From NCBI GenBank assembly GCA_008000375.1, contig SMOI01000130.1, forward strand, positions 35,664 to 85,124: DNA of 49,461 nucleotides, read 5' to 3'. The notes beneath the pieces are model-generated. The model saw only the letters and a program-made list of their open reading frames with translations, did not search any database and was not told where the DNA came from. Position numbers and translations under genes: made by a program. Source of the DNA: Poteriospumella lacustris. Taxonomy: Eukaryota > Sar > Chrysophyceae > Chromulinales > Dinobryaceae. Shown here in pieces: positions 20,207-30,700 of the stretch (positions within the stretch are counted from its first letter, which is position 1; each line of letters begins with the position of its first letter).

Positions 20207-22282
20207 ATGAGGAAGACTGCGCGTCAGCCATCGATGCGAATATATTCGGAAGATGATGAAATGACCGTCAACTTGTCTCCCTATAGAAACATGCATCGTA
20301 TTGTCAGTGAAGACGATGAGAAAACTGTCACCGTCAAACGGGATGCCAAGATCGTCAGTGAGCGACAAGAGCGCGGCTGGGGCCGTGATGAGAATGGTTC
20401 GTATCATGATGTGGATCACGATTCCGACGATGACAGTGGCCATCGGTCATCGGATGGGGAGGGTAATTATGTGTTGAAAGGGGTGCTGTCGTCGAACATG
20501 CACCATCTCTTCGATGCACGCCATCGTCCCGCGGAAGCGAAAGCCAGCTCTCGGGGCTCCTCCTGGAAACCACCCGCCAAGCCCGGATTGGACAACAGCC
20601 AACCGATTGTCCATCGTCAGGGTCATCGAAACCTATCCACACAAGCGTCTTCAACTACTGCTGCTGCGCCCTATCGTAACAGTGGCCATCCCAGTGGCCA
20701 TCACAGTGGCCATCATAGTGGCCATCACAGTGGCCATCACAGTAACCATCACCATCACATCGACAGCGATGGCAACGATTACAGCGATTACGACGACGAC
20801 GACGATGACGATGACGATGAGAATAGCTTGGATCAGATAGACAACGGCCATGATTGGGCGACGTTGACCATGTCCAACATGTCACCAGATCTGCAGGCGA
20901 TTTTAGGGTTCACCCCTCAGCGGGTGACCTCGGACTGGAAACCGCCCAGTAGACCTGGCCTAGACAACTCCGTACCGATTGTGGATCGCTCGGCGCAATC
21001 CAAACAACAGCAGCAACCACCTTCCTCGAGTGATCGACGACGGGATTCCAAAGGGTTCGACAGTGGTGGTGGGGCGGGTGGGGCCGCGGCGGTCGTCGCC
21101 GAGGCCAAAGGCGCTGCGGACTCTTCTTCGTCGATGCGGAGCACCCAGGTGAACTATGCCCCGAGTACTCGCCACTCGACTGGGGAATCCTCCTCCAGGA
21201 CGTTCTCACGTCCACCGAACGACCATAGCCACGGCTACGGCTACGGCGGCGGCTACGAGGCGGAGGAAGCCGGATACGACGATTCTGGTGGCAAGCTACG
21301 CACCGCTGCTCGACAGCGGAGTGACCGTGACAATGGCCGCGAGACCCACCACCACCAGCAGCCCCGCCCGGCCCCGTCGCGTCAGTGGGACAACACGACG
21401 CTGCTGGTCCCGGACAGTGACCGCCGCAAATACGCCACCTCTGACGCGCCAAGTTCCACGTCACGCGGCGGTGGCAGCAGCAGCCAACACAACAACGGCT
21501 ACCACTACTACCGCAACAACGATTTCACCGCCTCCCCGACGATCTCGGCGCAACTCGCACGACCACCGCAGCAGCAGCCGCCGCCGCAGCTGGCGCATCA
21601 GAAGTCGTACTGGTCCACCGAAGAGTTCCCCGACAACGACGACGACGGCGAAGAGGACGAAGAGGAGGAGGATGAGCAGGAGGAGGAGGATCACCACGGA
21701 TTTGTGACGAAAAACATGTCGCCGAATCTCCTCGCGGCGTTGGGGCTGGCGCCGCCCGCGTCCTCTGCGACGTCGACATCGACGCCACCGAGCACCTGGA
21801 AGCCACCCGCGAGACCCGGCTTGGACAACTCCGCGCCCATCATCGCTTCCCACGGGAAAGCGAAGCCATCGGGCAGCGTAGCGATGGTGTCCTCGCCACC
21901 AACCGCAACAGCCGCAGCAGCAGCCGCAGCAGCAGCGCAGCAGCCGTTTCGACCTCGCCACGACGACAACGGCGTCGATGCGGATGGAATACCGTTTCAC
22001 CCCGCCCGTCGCAAGAGTTATTACGCGGCGGAAGAAGAAGAGATCTACTGGGAAGGCAAAGACGAAGAGGACGACGACGAAGACGACGGCGAAGAGGACG
22101 ACGACGAGGACGAAGAGGCAGCGCACGCTGGCGCAGGGGGCGGGGGTCTGTCCACGACCGTCACCATGTCGCTGTCGCTGATGCAAGCCTTGGGCCTCGA
22201 CACTTCCCACGAACAAACGACCGCGACGGACTGGCAGCCGCCCAGCCGTAGCGGTCTGTCCAATTCAAAACCCCTCGTCTAG
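20207..22282 (+). CDS. Acidic disordered protein with four WKPP-GLDN-PIV modules
   Basis: A single frame from ATG at 20207 to TAG at 22282, 691 codons. I do not recognise the family. The N-terminus has two SEDDExTV elements (IYSEDDEMTVNL, IVSEDDEKTVTV), good casein-kinase-2-type sites. Four modules follow at residues 120, 244, 531 and 676: WKPPAKPGLDNSQPIV, WKPPSRPGLDNSVPIV, WKPPARPGLDNSAPII and WQPPSRSGLSNSKPLV. The last one ends exactly at the stop codon. Copies 2-4 are preceded by a second short element of the type NMSPDLQAILGF, NMSPNLLAALGL or TMSLSLMQALGL. Between modules lie long Asp/Glu tracts, an HSGH repeat and Gln/Pro/Ser stretches. The conserved modules in a drifting background look like short linear binding motifs; the partner is unknown. 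GC rises sharply from left to right in the gene. Confidence 0.8.
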   Translation: MRKTARQPSMRIYSEDDEMTVNLSPYRNMHRIVSEDDEKTVTVKRDAKIVSERQERGWGRDENGSYHDVDHDSDDDSGHRSSDGEGNYVLKGVLSSNMHHLFDARHRPAEAKASSRGSSWKPPAKPGLDNSQPIVHRQGHRNLSTQASSTTAAAPYRNSGHPSGHHSGHHSGHHSGHHSNHHHHIDSDGNDYSDYDDDDDDDDDENSLDQIDNGHDWATLTMSNMSPDLQAILGFTPQRVTSDWKPPSRPGLDNSVPIVDRSAQSKQQQQPPSSSDRRRDSKGFDSGGGAGGAAAVVAEAKGAADSSSSMRSTQVNYAPSTRHSTGESSSRTFSRPPNDHSHGYGYGGGYEAEEAGYDDSGGKLRTAARQRSDRDNGRETHHHQQPRPAPSRQWDNTTLLVPDSDRRKYATSDAPSSTSRGGGSSSQHNNGYHYYRNNDFTASPTISAQLARPPQQQPPPQLAHQKSYWSTEEFPDNDDDGEEDEEEEDEQEEEDHHGFVTKNMSPNLLAALGLAPPASSATSTSTPPSTWKPPARPGLDNSAPIIASHGKAKPSGSVAMVSSPPTATAAAAAAAAAQQPFRPRHDDNGVDADGIPFHPARRKSYYAAEEEEIYWEGKDEEDDDEDDGEEDDDEDEEAAHAGAGGGGLSTTVTMSLSLMQALGLDTSHEQTTATDWQPPSRSGLSNSKPLV
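20564..22279 (+). repeat. Four WKPPxRPGLDNSxPIV modules (20564, 20936, 21797, 22232)
   Basis: Each unit is 48 nt, 16 residues. Copies 1-3 differ at only a few positions; copy 4 is diverged (WQPPSRSGLSNSKPLV). The spacing is 124, 287 and 145 residues, so they are dispersed rather than tandem. Confidence 0.9.
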
Positions 22283-22830
22283 CTAACGGCCGATGCCCTC
22301 GTCGTCTAAAGCCCCCCGCCCCCACCTCCACTCAGTCGTATTGCGTCACTGACGCGGTATCTCCCCGTAGCCCGCCTCTTATGGAGAGGTCCCCCCCCCC
22401 TCTCCGTGTCAAATTCGTTCTGCTGTTCGCTGGTTGACCCATCGCGCTATCGTTGTTTTTGGTTTCATCTCGTTTGGTGGTGGTGCTCCGAGTCTCGCAT
22501 CCCTCAGTCTCTCCCCCGCCCCTCTCTCTCTCCCTCTGTCTCTGTCTCTCTATCCATCACGCTGCTACGTTTGTTTCACTCAACCCTCCTCCTCCTCCTC
22601 CTCCTCCTCCCCCTCCCACCTCTCACTCAGTGGTGACGTTTCGTTTTTATTTCCTTTTACGTCTCTCGCTGGCTTGCTTGCCGCTCGTTTACCTACATAT
22701 CTATCAATGCACATTCAAACATTGTTTTAGCCACGCTCACTCTCTGGTGGGTGGTGGTGCTGGTGTATACCGCGTAACAACTATTCACTCGTTTACACCG
22801 ACCGATCTACGCGCGTCTAAGACAGTCTTC
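22283..22830. other. Tail-to-tail intergenic region
   Basis: It lies between the stops of the WKPP gene (plus) and WDR75 (minus). The plus strand is C/T-rich, with a C run near 22391 and a (CTC)n tract at about 22587-22612. No gene is seen; both 3' UTRs are expected here. Confidence 0.5.
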
Positions 22831-25800
22831 TTACTTACGGCTGCGTGTCGCACGCGTGGCCGCCGCTGCGGGGGCAGCCGTAGCAGTGGCAGCGGCGGAG
22901 GACGCAGGGGCCATGGCCACGAGCGACATCGTCTTTTGCCGGGCGCTGCGCCGGGCGGCGGCCACCGAGGGCGTCGTGATGTCGGTGGCCGTCGACGCGG
23001 CGTCGGAGACGTCGTCGTCGTCGTCTTCGTCGACGGAGGACGCCACACTGCCCAGGTCCGAGCCCTTGCGCTTGCGGCTGCTCGTTCGTGTGGCCGTCGC
23101 CGCCGCCGTCGTCGTCGTTGGGGCGGGCAGAGAGACCTCTTCGTGTTCAGGCAACGGTGGCAGCGCCGCCGCGACGGTCGCCGCCGGGGCAGCCGCGGTC
23201 GCTACCGGTGGCACCGTCGACGAGGCCGCCGCTTTCTTCGAGGCGCTACGCGACTTCGACTTGGACGCCGCCGACGCGGACGCGTCGTGGTCCTCCGCCG
23301 CGGCGGCAGCAGCCACCGGCGTCGCGGTCGCGGCGGCGGTGGTGGTGGTGTCCTTCTTGCTCTTCTTCGATGGCGTACGATGCTGCGAGGCCTCCTCGGT
23401 GGTGGCGGCGGTGGTGGCGGCGGTGGCGGTGGTTGTGGTCACTTGCTCCGCGTTGCGCTTGCCCAAGACACTGGCCCATTTCGCCGAGACACGGCGCAAC
23501 AAATCGTCGGTGTCCTGCACCGACGCCACACGCGTCATCGACGACGACGACGTCGCCGTCGCTGCCGTTGAACGCGTCGCTACCGCCGGTGCAGGCTCCG
23601 CACTGGTCGATGACGCCCACTGGTGCGAACTGCTGTGACTGCTGTGGCTGTTGCGGTTCACGGGCGCGTGGTTGGTGACCATCGAGCGGAGATACGACCC
23701 GGCGATCTCCGAGATCTTCGGCAGATCCTCCGTGTTCTCCGGCAACAACGAGCGCAACCAGTCTTTGCGGACGATGGCCCGACCCATCGGGGCGACGGCT
23801 TTGTTCGCCGAGACCACGCGGCCACTCAAATCACCCGCCGTATCGACGACGTTCCCCGCGCGGGATGACGCCGTTGCTTGTGGTTGCGGTTGCCACGCGA
23901 CCGTCGGCAACGCGGCGGTCTTCACTTGCGCCAACGGAGCCGCCGACGAGGACACCGACGAGGACGAGGAGGAGGACGAGGAGGTCGCACGCAACGAGGT
24001 CGCACCGACGGAGGCCGTGACGCCCGGTGTGAAGTGGCAGGGGTGCTCCCGCGGCTGCACGAGCCACACGTCGCTGTCCGACGTGAGCACGGCCAAACCC
24101 ATCACCCCCGATGCCGCTGCAGTAGCGGTGGCGGTGGTGGCGTTGGCGCTGGTCGTGCGACGTAAGAACGCCAACGAGGTCACCTTGCTCGCCAAGGCGA
24201 CACGTTCTGTCAGCAGCGGCGTCGCCGAGACGGGGCTGAACACCGCCACCGTGTGGCACTGCGGACGACGCAGAAGGGACGACGAGGCCGCCTCGCCGTC
24301 CTCCGCGTCCGTGTCCCCGTCACTCTCCGCCGCAGCCGCAGCCGTTGTCGTGGTCGTGGCGATGGCGATCCATCCTTCCTCCGCCAACGACGAACGGAAG
24401 CGATGCTGCCCATCGATGGCGGCCGTTAACGCGAATTGTTCACTCGACGCCGTCGCGATGGCTTCCACCGCTTCCCCGTCGACGGTCCACAACGCTTGTT
24501 GCGTCAACAGCGAAAAGACGGTGACCGAGGCATTCGTCCCCGCGACGAGGTAGACATCCCCAACGCCTTGGCCATATTCCGCGGCGGCGCGTGGCTCGAT
24601 GACCGACAGATGCGTCACTTTCCGTGGCTGCGTCAACGTCAACGAGGCGCGTAGACTCACCGTCTGGGGGTCCCAACAGGTGATGAGATTGTCGTGGGCG
24701 ACGACCAACAACGACGCGTCCAACGAGAAGGTCACGGCGAGGACGGGGGCCACACGGTACTGAAACGCGTAGTGGCACTTCCAACGCAATTGATGCAACG
24801 CGTAGGCCTTGCGACGCGTATCGTTCGCCGCTGCTGCCGCTGCCGCCGCCGCCGCCGCCGACGACGTTGCGGTGTTGCTGCGGCTGCTGGAGCTACTCGG
24901 CGCCGCCGCTTTGTGCGCCGAGGAGGAGGAGGTCGCTTCCACGGCGTTGTACATGTCGTGGACGTCGTCGGCCGCCTTGCGCGTCCACAGCTTCAACGTG
25001 CCATCGCTCGAACCCGTCACGATCATCACGTGCTGCAGCAGTTGATCGTTCGTCGCTGCTTGTTCATGCGGCTGCTGTGGCTGTGGCTGTGGCTGTTGTT
25101 GCGACACCGCCAAGGACGTGACGGGGAAATCGCCGTGCGGCTTGTCCAACTGCGCCACGATACGATACGCCCCCGCGCCCTGCGGCTGCTGCTGCTCGTC
25201 GTCCGCAAACCACTCCCAAATCTTCAACGAATACTCCTTCGGCAGCTCCTCGCCACGTTTCACATCAATCGTCACCAACAAACGACCCGAGGCATCGACG
25301 GCAAAGCGCGTGATCGAGGGCAAGAACATGCGCATGCCGGGGTCCTTGCGGGAGACCCGGTGGTGCTGCAGCAGCGGGTGGTTCTGGCGAATGACGCCCT
25401 GGCGGAAGTCGAACTCTTGCATCACCCCGGGGCTGCCATTGATCAACAAGTAACCCGTACGGGGGTTGACGAGACATTGCGCAAACCAGGCACGTTCGGC
25501 GTGATCGTCGTGGAAACGATACGCCTGGAGACTGCGCAACAACTGTAACCGCTGGTGCTCCGCGATCGACGCCTTCGTCGGCGGCACCACGACCGCACCA
25601 CCTTCGCCACCGGTCACCGCCTTGGCCCCACCAGCGCCAGCGCCAGCACCACGTTGGGCCGCCAACTGCGCCGAGGTCGAAATACTCGCCGATTGCCATA
25701 GCCACTCCACTTCGAAGCTGTTGTTACAATACAACGACGACGATACCGTTGACGTTAACGTTTAGCACAGTACAACGGTGGACGAGGAAAAGAGGGGAGG

Positions 25801-27117
25801 GTCACTTACTTGGCGACATTGACCAGGCGCAAGGTGTTGTCCACCGTCGTGACGAGGACACGCCCCAACCGGTTCACCGATTGACACGCGCTGATCCGAC
25901 TGATCGGGGCGCCGAGACGTGGCAGGTAGTTCCGCCCCGCGTCCTTCAGATCCCAAATGACCAAGACATTCTCTTCGCCGCCGCTGTACAACAACCGTCC
26001 ATCGGGGGAGAAGCACAGGCTCAACACTAAGCGGGAGACACAGACAAATGCGTCAAACACCAGTGTAAACACCTCCCACACACACACACGCGTCAAACGT
26101 ACCGGGATGTGAATGCCAATGATGCGTAGCGGCCAGGATTTCACTGGATCGCTTCTGTCCCAGTTGCCAGAATTGCCGCAAGAATTCGCTGACGTTCGTC
26201 AGCAGCGAGAGCTGGCCGTTGTCGTGCCCCACCGCCACGCTGCCTGCGCTCGAGTTGGTGGCAAAGGCGATGACCGGGTCGTTCATACTGTAGTACACAC
26301 TCAACTGCTGGTTGCTCAACCCTTCACGTTCCGCGCAGATCATGAAATTCAAGCCCTTCTTGCCGTTGGCCACCAACGCCGAATACGTCTTCACACTGGA
26401 CGCACTGCCGTTGCCCGCAGTCGACGCGGCGTCAAAGGCGAACACTTCCAAACGCGGCGTCAAGGTGCTGCCAAAGAGGGCAAAGGCATGGTGGCCCGCC
26501 AACAGATCCGAGACGGTGATCTTCAATATCTCGAAGGATTTCTTCTCGGGGTTGGCCGAGCGCACCAGGGCCACGACGCAGTCCACGCGGGCACTCGAGT
26601 GCTTGTCAAACGCTTCGTCGGTCTTCTCGATCCAAAAGGAAGTATTGAACAATTTGACGACGGGGCGACCCAATTGGAACGATTGCAACGTGGTCATGGA
26701 CACCTACAGCGGGTCAGAATAGGTCAGAAGGACTCGTCGTATCGATGTGGATCGAACCGCCGCCGCAACTTACCGGGTCCCACACATCAACTTGACCATC
26801 AAACGATGCAGACACCATCAATGTATTGTTCGCTGCGCCTTGAAACGTGCACATGGCACTCACCAAATCAGAGTGAGCACGATAGGTTCCCTGCAGGTTC
26901 CCGGAGCTGATCGACACTGATTGAACAACGTTGCTGCGAACAGAGGAAAGAAGACGAAGAAGAGGAATGTAATTCAACACCATCATTGCTCAGCAATTGC
27001 AAACGGCGAAGAGTATTACCCTGCAGCAAGGAGAATGTTATCGTGAGGAACATCTTCCAGAATTATCTGGGGGCAAAGACAGGCATTGCCTGCCACAGAT
27101 ACTGCCTCCACTTGCAT
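22831..27117 (-). CDS. WDR75: WD40-repeat t-UTP protein WDR75/Utp17, ribosome biogenesis
   Basis: Five exons (27020-27117, 26774-26933, 26104-1 i.e. 26103-26703, 25810-26026, 22831-25717) join in phase across introns of 86, 70, 76 and 92 nt, giving 1320 residues; animal and yeast orthologues are about 830-900. WD40 units are visible, such as MVSASFDGQVDVWDP. The stretch HWHSHPVLSLCFSPDGRLLY, then GGEENVLVIWD and LPRLGAPISRIS, follows the WDR75 order (HWH..., GG.ESVLV.W, LPRLGA.I..IS) and is the main evidence. Near residue 1018, LPENTEDLPKISEIAGSYL matches the C-terminal block of the family. After it comes about 280 residues of Ala/Thr/Ser- and Lys-rich sequence (KKSKKD, SSRKRKGSD) with likely nuclear signals. 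WDR75 acts in the nucleolus in the U3 processome t-UTP subcomplex for rDNA transcription and pre-18S processing. The frame is open upstream of ATG 27117 to 27546, so an earlier start is possible. Confidence 0.88.
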
Positions 27118-27784
27118 TCTTTCTCCCACAAAACGTTTACGAAAACGAAGAAAGGATGGAGATGCGTAGCATGGAAAGTGATACGATGCAGTCGTCGACG
27201 AGAGACGTCCTGAATGATACAAAAAGGGGAGGAGCAATACAAGAGACGACGACCAGCGATCGTTGGCGCTGGCAGCCAGCGAACTCAGAGTCACAAACTC
27301 CCAACATCTGCGATCAACAGTTGGTGAGGGGTTCTTGGCACGGTTCTCGGTCACTCCATCACTTCCAGCGTCGGTCGGTTTGAGCGTCCGGTTAGGAGTC
27401 TGGGATTCACAAACAGGGATTTGGGCAGTGACAGTTGGACAGTTGCGAAGGCGCGTCGTTTCGAAACGGCCGTTGCAACCAATGCGACGAGATGATGGCG
27501 GCGGATGAGCCTGAGCCTGAGCGGACTGCTGCCATTGAGAAAACAAATGGCTCTTTCTCCACCAAAATCATTCCGTTTTGAGTCTTGTTGTGACTAAATC
27601 AACGTGAGATATCACGAGTACTTCTTGCTGAGGCCGCTCGTGAATCGTATAACAATTTCTGTGGGGTTCAGTGAGACTCGTTCCCCGAAATCCATCCTCC
27701 AACAGCAAACAGTTTCCCTGTCGTCACTCTGATAGGCCCTTGTATTTTACTCGAAAACCACTACTCTTTCCCCCGCTCGCAAAC
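27118..27784. other. Divergent promoter region of WDR75 and the giant protein gene
   Basis: The WDR75 frame stays open to an ATG at 27546, so part may be coding or leader. No WDR75 homology is seen upstream of 27117, which is why that ATG was chosen. The plus-strand frame of the giant gene is also open from 27671 but has no ATG before 27785. Confidence 0.5.
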
Positions 27785-30700
27785 ATGGAAATACCCATCA
27801 GTGTCTGCTTAGGACGGCATGTCGAGACCGTCAAGAGCTACAAGGTGGAAGAAGTGCCATCGTTCATTCAGTCCATTGTTTCCGCCTTCAAAAAGAAAGC
27901 AGGATGCAAACTCCAAGCCAACCAAGTCAAAGCCTTGATCAGCCTGACGGATTCGCGCGTATTGCGTCCCAACGGAAAGGTGTGGGATCAAGTGTCGAAG
28001 GGCGATCGCATCTGGGTCGTCACCAACGCCGAATGGGACGAATACCAAAACACACATTTACAAGCGGAACCGCTCATGCGCAATGGCAAAATTCTTGTCC
28101 AGCGCCACCCCGCCTTTCTGTCCCCCGAGAAGCTAATGCATTTCATTCTACAACATCATTCGGATGCGACGCCGCGTCTGCAACGGCGACCGCTCTCACC
28201 GGACCCACGAGGCACCTTACGCTCTACCGCAACACCTCGTTCGAGTGCCACCAAACCGAAGCTGCATCCAGCCGCTATGTCTCCGGATATGACGGCACTC
28301 AATATTGTGAAGAAAGCCCTCGTCCACGCGTCGCCGAAGCCTACGTCACCGTTTGATCGCACGTTGCGGGTGGGTGAATTGCGCTCCTCGCTGTCATCGC
28401 CCAACGCACCATCTCGTGGTGGCTTTGCATCTCCTGGCATCGTCCGGGTGAATATCCGTGCACCGAGTGAACTGAACGCGCATCCACCGGCAGAAGTCCC
28501 GGGTCCGCTACGTGTCGGCCCCCACGGCGGCGGCGGCAACGGCGGCGGCGACGGGATCGGCGACGCGTCGGACCACCACCGTCTGGCTCTGGCGTCCGCA
28601 ATGTCTTCGCCTGACTATGCCCATCCTCCCTCGCAGTATCGCTCATCGTCCTACGAAGAACAGCAGCAGCAGCAGCAGCCGCCGCAGACGCACTGGTCGG
28701 AGGAGCCACCGTCGGCGGCGCACACGGAAAACGCCCACGAGCTGCTGCTGCTGTCCTCGCCCTCGTATTCGCAATCCCCATCGTTGTTGGAGACCTACTC
28801 GTCTACCTTTGGCCCCGACCACGACCACGAGGACGTGTCCACGGACCAGGAGGTCGTAGACACCATCGGCGACCAGAGCACCTACGGCGACATCGGTGGC
28901 GGCAGTGTGCTGGGCGGGGAGGCCGGGTACGAGGCCGCCGCGGGGGCAACGACCTACGCGGAGGACGGCGAGTACGAAGACGCGTATCACGCACTGGCGG
29001 CCTATGCTCCCCACGAGGCGAACGAAGAAGACGACGGAGACGAAGACGAGCGTCACCCCACCGCGTTTGCGGATCAATCGCCGGGGGCCGCGGGCTATTG
29101 GGGCGCGCCAGCCACGGCCCCGTTCACGGTGGATCTGTCTGCCTATTCGCATCGAAGTGAAGACGACGACGACGGCGGCTACCATCACCAGCAGCATCAA
29201 CACGACGAACGAGAGCCAGAGCCAGAGCCGTCGCTGTCGACCTCTGCCGTGGACCAGTCGAACGTGTCGTCGTGTCCGCCGTGGTCACCTCCGCCGCGCT
29301 CCGAGAGCAACGCTCACGACGATGGTGATGACGACGACGAACCATCCGAAGACCCGCCGATCGACGACGACGAAGACGATCTGCCACCGCCACCAGACGA
29401 CTCGTTGCTGCCCGAGCCCAGCTCGTTCCTCGACGGTGACCTCCACAACAGCAGCGGCAGCGGCAGCGGCTACCACCACCGCCAAGCCCACGACGATGAC
29501 GACGACGACGATTGTCCATCGGAAGACCCCGAAGCGGACGAGGGCGAGGGCGAGGGCGAGGGCGACCGCCTGAACGACGCGGTGGAGCAGGCGGTCGTCG
29601 CGGTGGCTGCCCCTGACGAGGCGACGGTGTCCATGGCCATCGACGCAGAAGCGGAGGCAGTGCCAGTGACCGTGACCGAGCCCGAAGACACAGACGACGC
29701 GCGGCGATGGGCGGTGCCCACCGCGAACGACGACGCCGACGCGGCGTTGCTCTCGCAGGTGGACGACATCTTGGCCGCTGCCCCGCTGGAAGACGCGTCC
29801 GACACCGAAGAGGAGGAGGACGAGGACGACGCTGACGCTGATGCCGACGAGCTGGGCGCACAGCTGCCGCCGCTGCAGCCGCAGAGGGCGTCGTCGCATG
29901 AAGACGACGCCCACGAGGTGCTGCTACTCGGAGCCGACGACGATGAGGATGCCGCCGTAGGCGACGGTCTCCCTCGCGATGGAGGCGACGAGGAGGCCGC
30001 GTGGTCACGTGACTCGAGCGACTCGTCGATGGTGTCGCAGCGAGAGGAGCAAGAGGAGCAGCAGCTGGAGCACGGAGGCGAGCGCCCCGACGAAGACGAC
30101 GACGACGAGGCAGCTGCGACAGCTGCGGAGGAGGAGGCGGCGGTGGTGGTGGCGGTCGATGAGGCCTCTTCCTCCGCCGTCTTCTTCTTGTCACAGACGC
30201 CCGTCGGTGAGGAGGCCGGCAACGGTGACGGTGACGGTGACGGTGGTGCACCGTCATCGACAACGATTGACGCGGCGGCGGTGGAGGAGGTGCACGAGGC
30301 GCAGGGCGCTGTCGACGTGGTGGACGCCGCTGAGACTGCGCCTACGGCGGAGGCGGAGGCTGGTGCAGAGGCGGCCGAAGCGGAGATCGAGAGCGCCTCC
30401 GTCGACGTCGATGGCGACGTTGACGAGGACCCTGCGGCCACCGTGTCGGGTGAGGGGTTTCCTGCCGATGCGAGTGCGTACGTCAGCTCTGCCGATGGGG
30501 AGGAACGAGACCTGCGGACGACCACCGCCGCCGCCGCCGCCGCCGCTGTGGCTGCGGCTGTGGACGACGTCGAAGGTGATGATCACTCTCGCGACGACGA
30601 GGTCGATAGCGATGTCGCTGGCGACGGCGACGGTGACGGTGACGGTGAGGACGATGTAGCGGCGGCAGAGGTGTCTTCGTCGTTTGAGGAGGCGCCGAGT

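Noticed and set aside
20691-20752. Tandem array at 20691-20752 as a CRISPR array
   Set aside because: It is a 12-base in-frame repeat encoding HSGH units without spacers, in a eukaryotic coding region.
20651-22263. Antisense frames in the WKPP gene, including a 251-codon Val/Arg-rich one
   Set aside because: They reflect the Asp/Glu and Ser codon tracts of the plus-strand gene. No start context or motif is seen.
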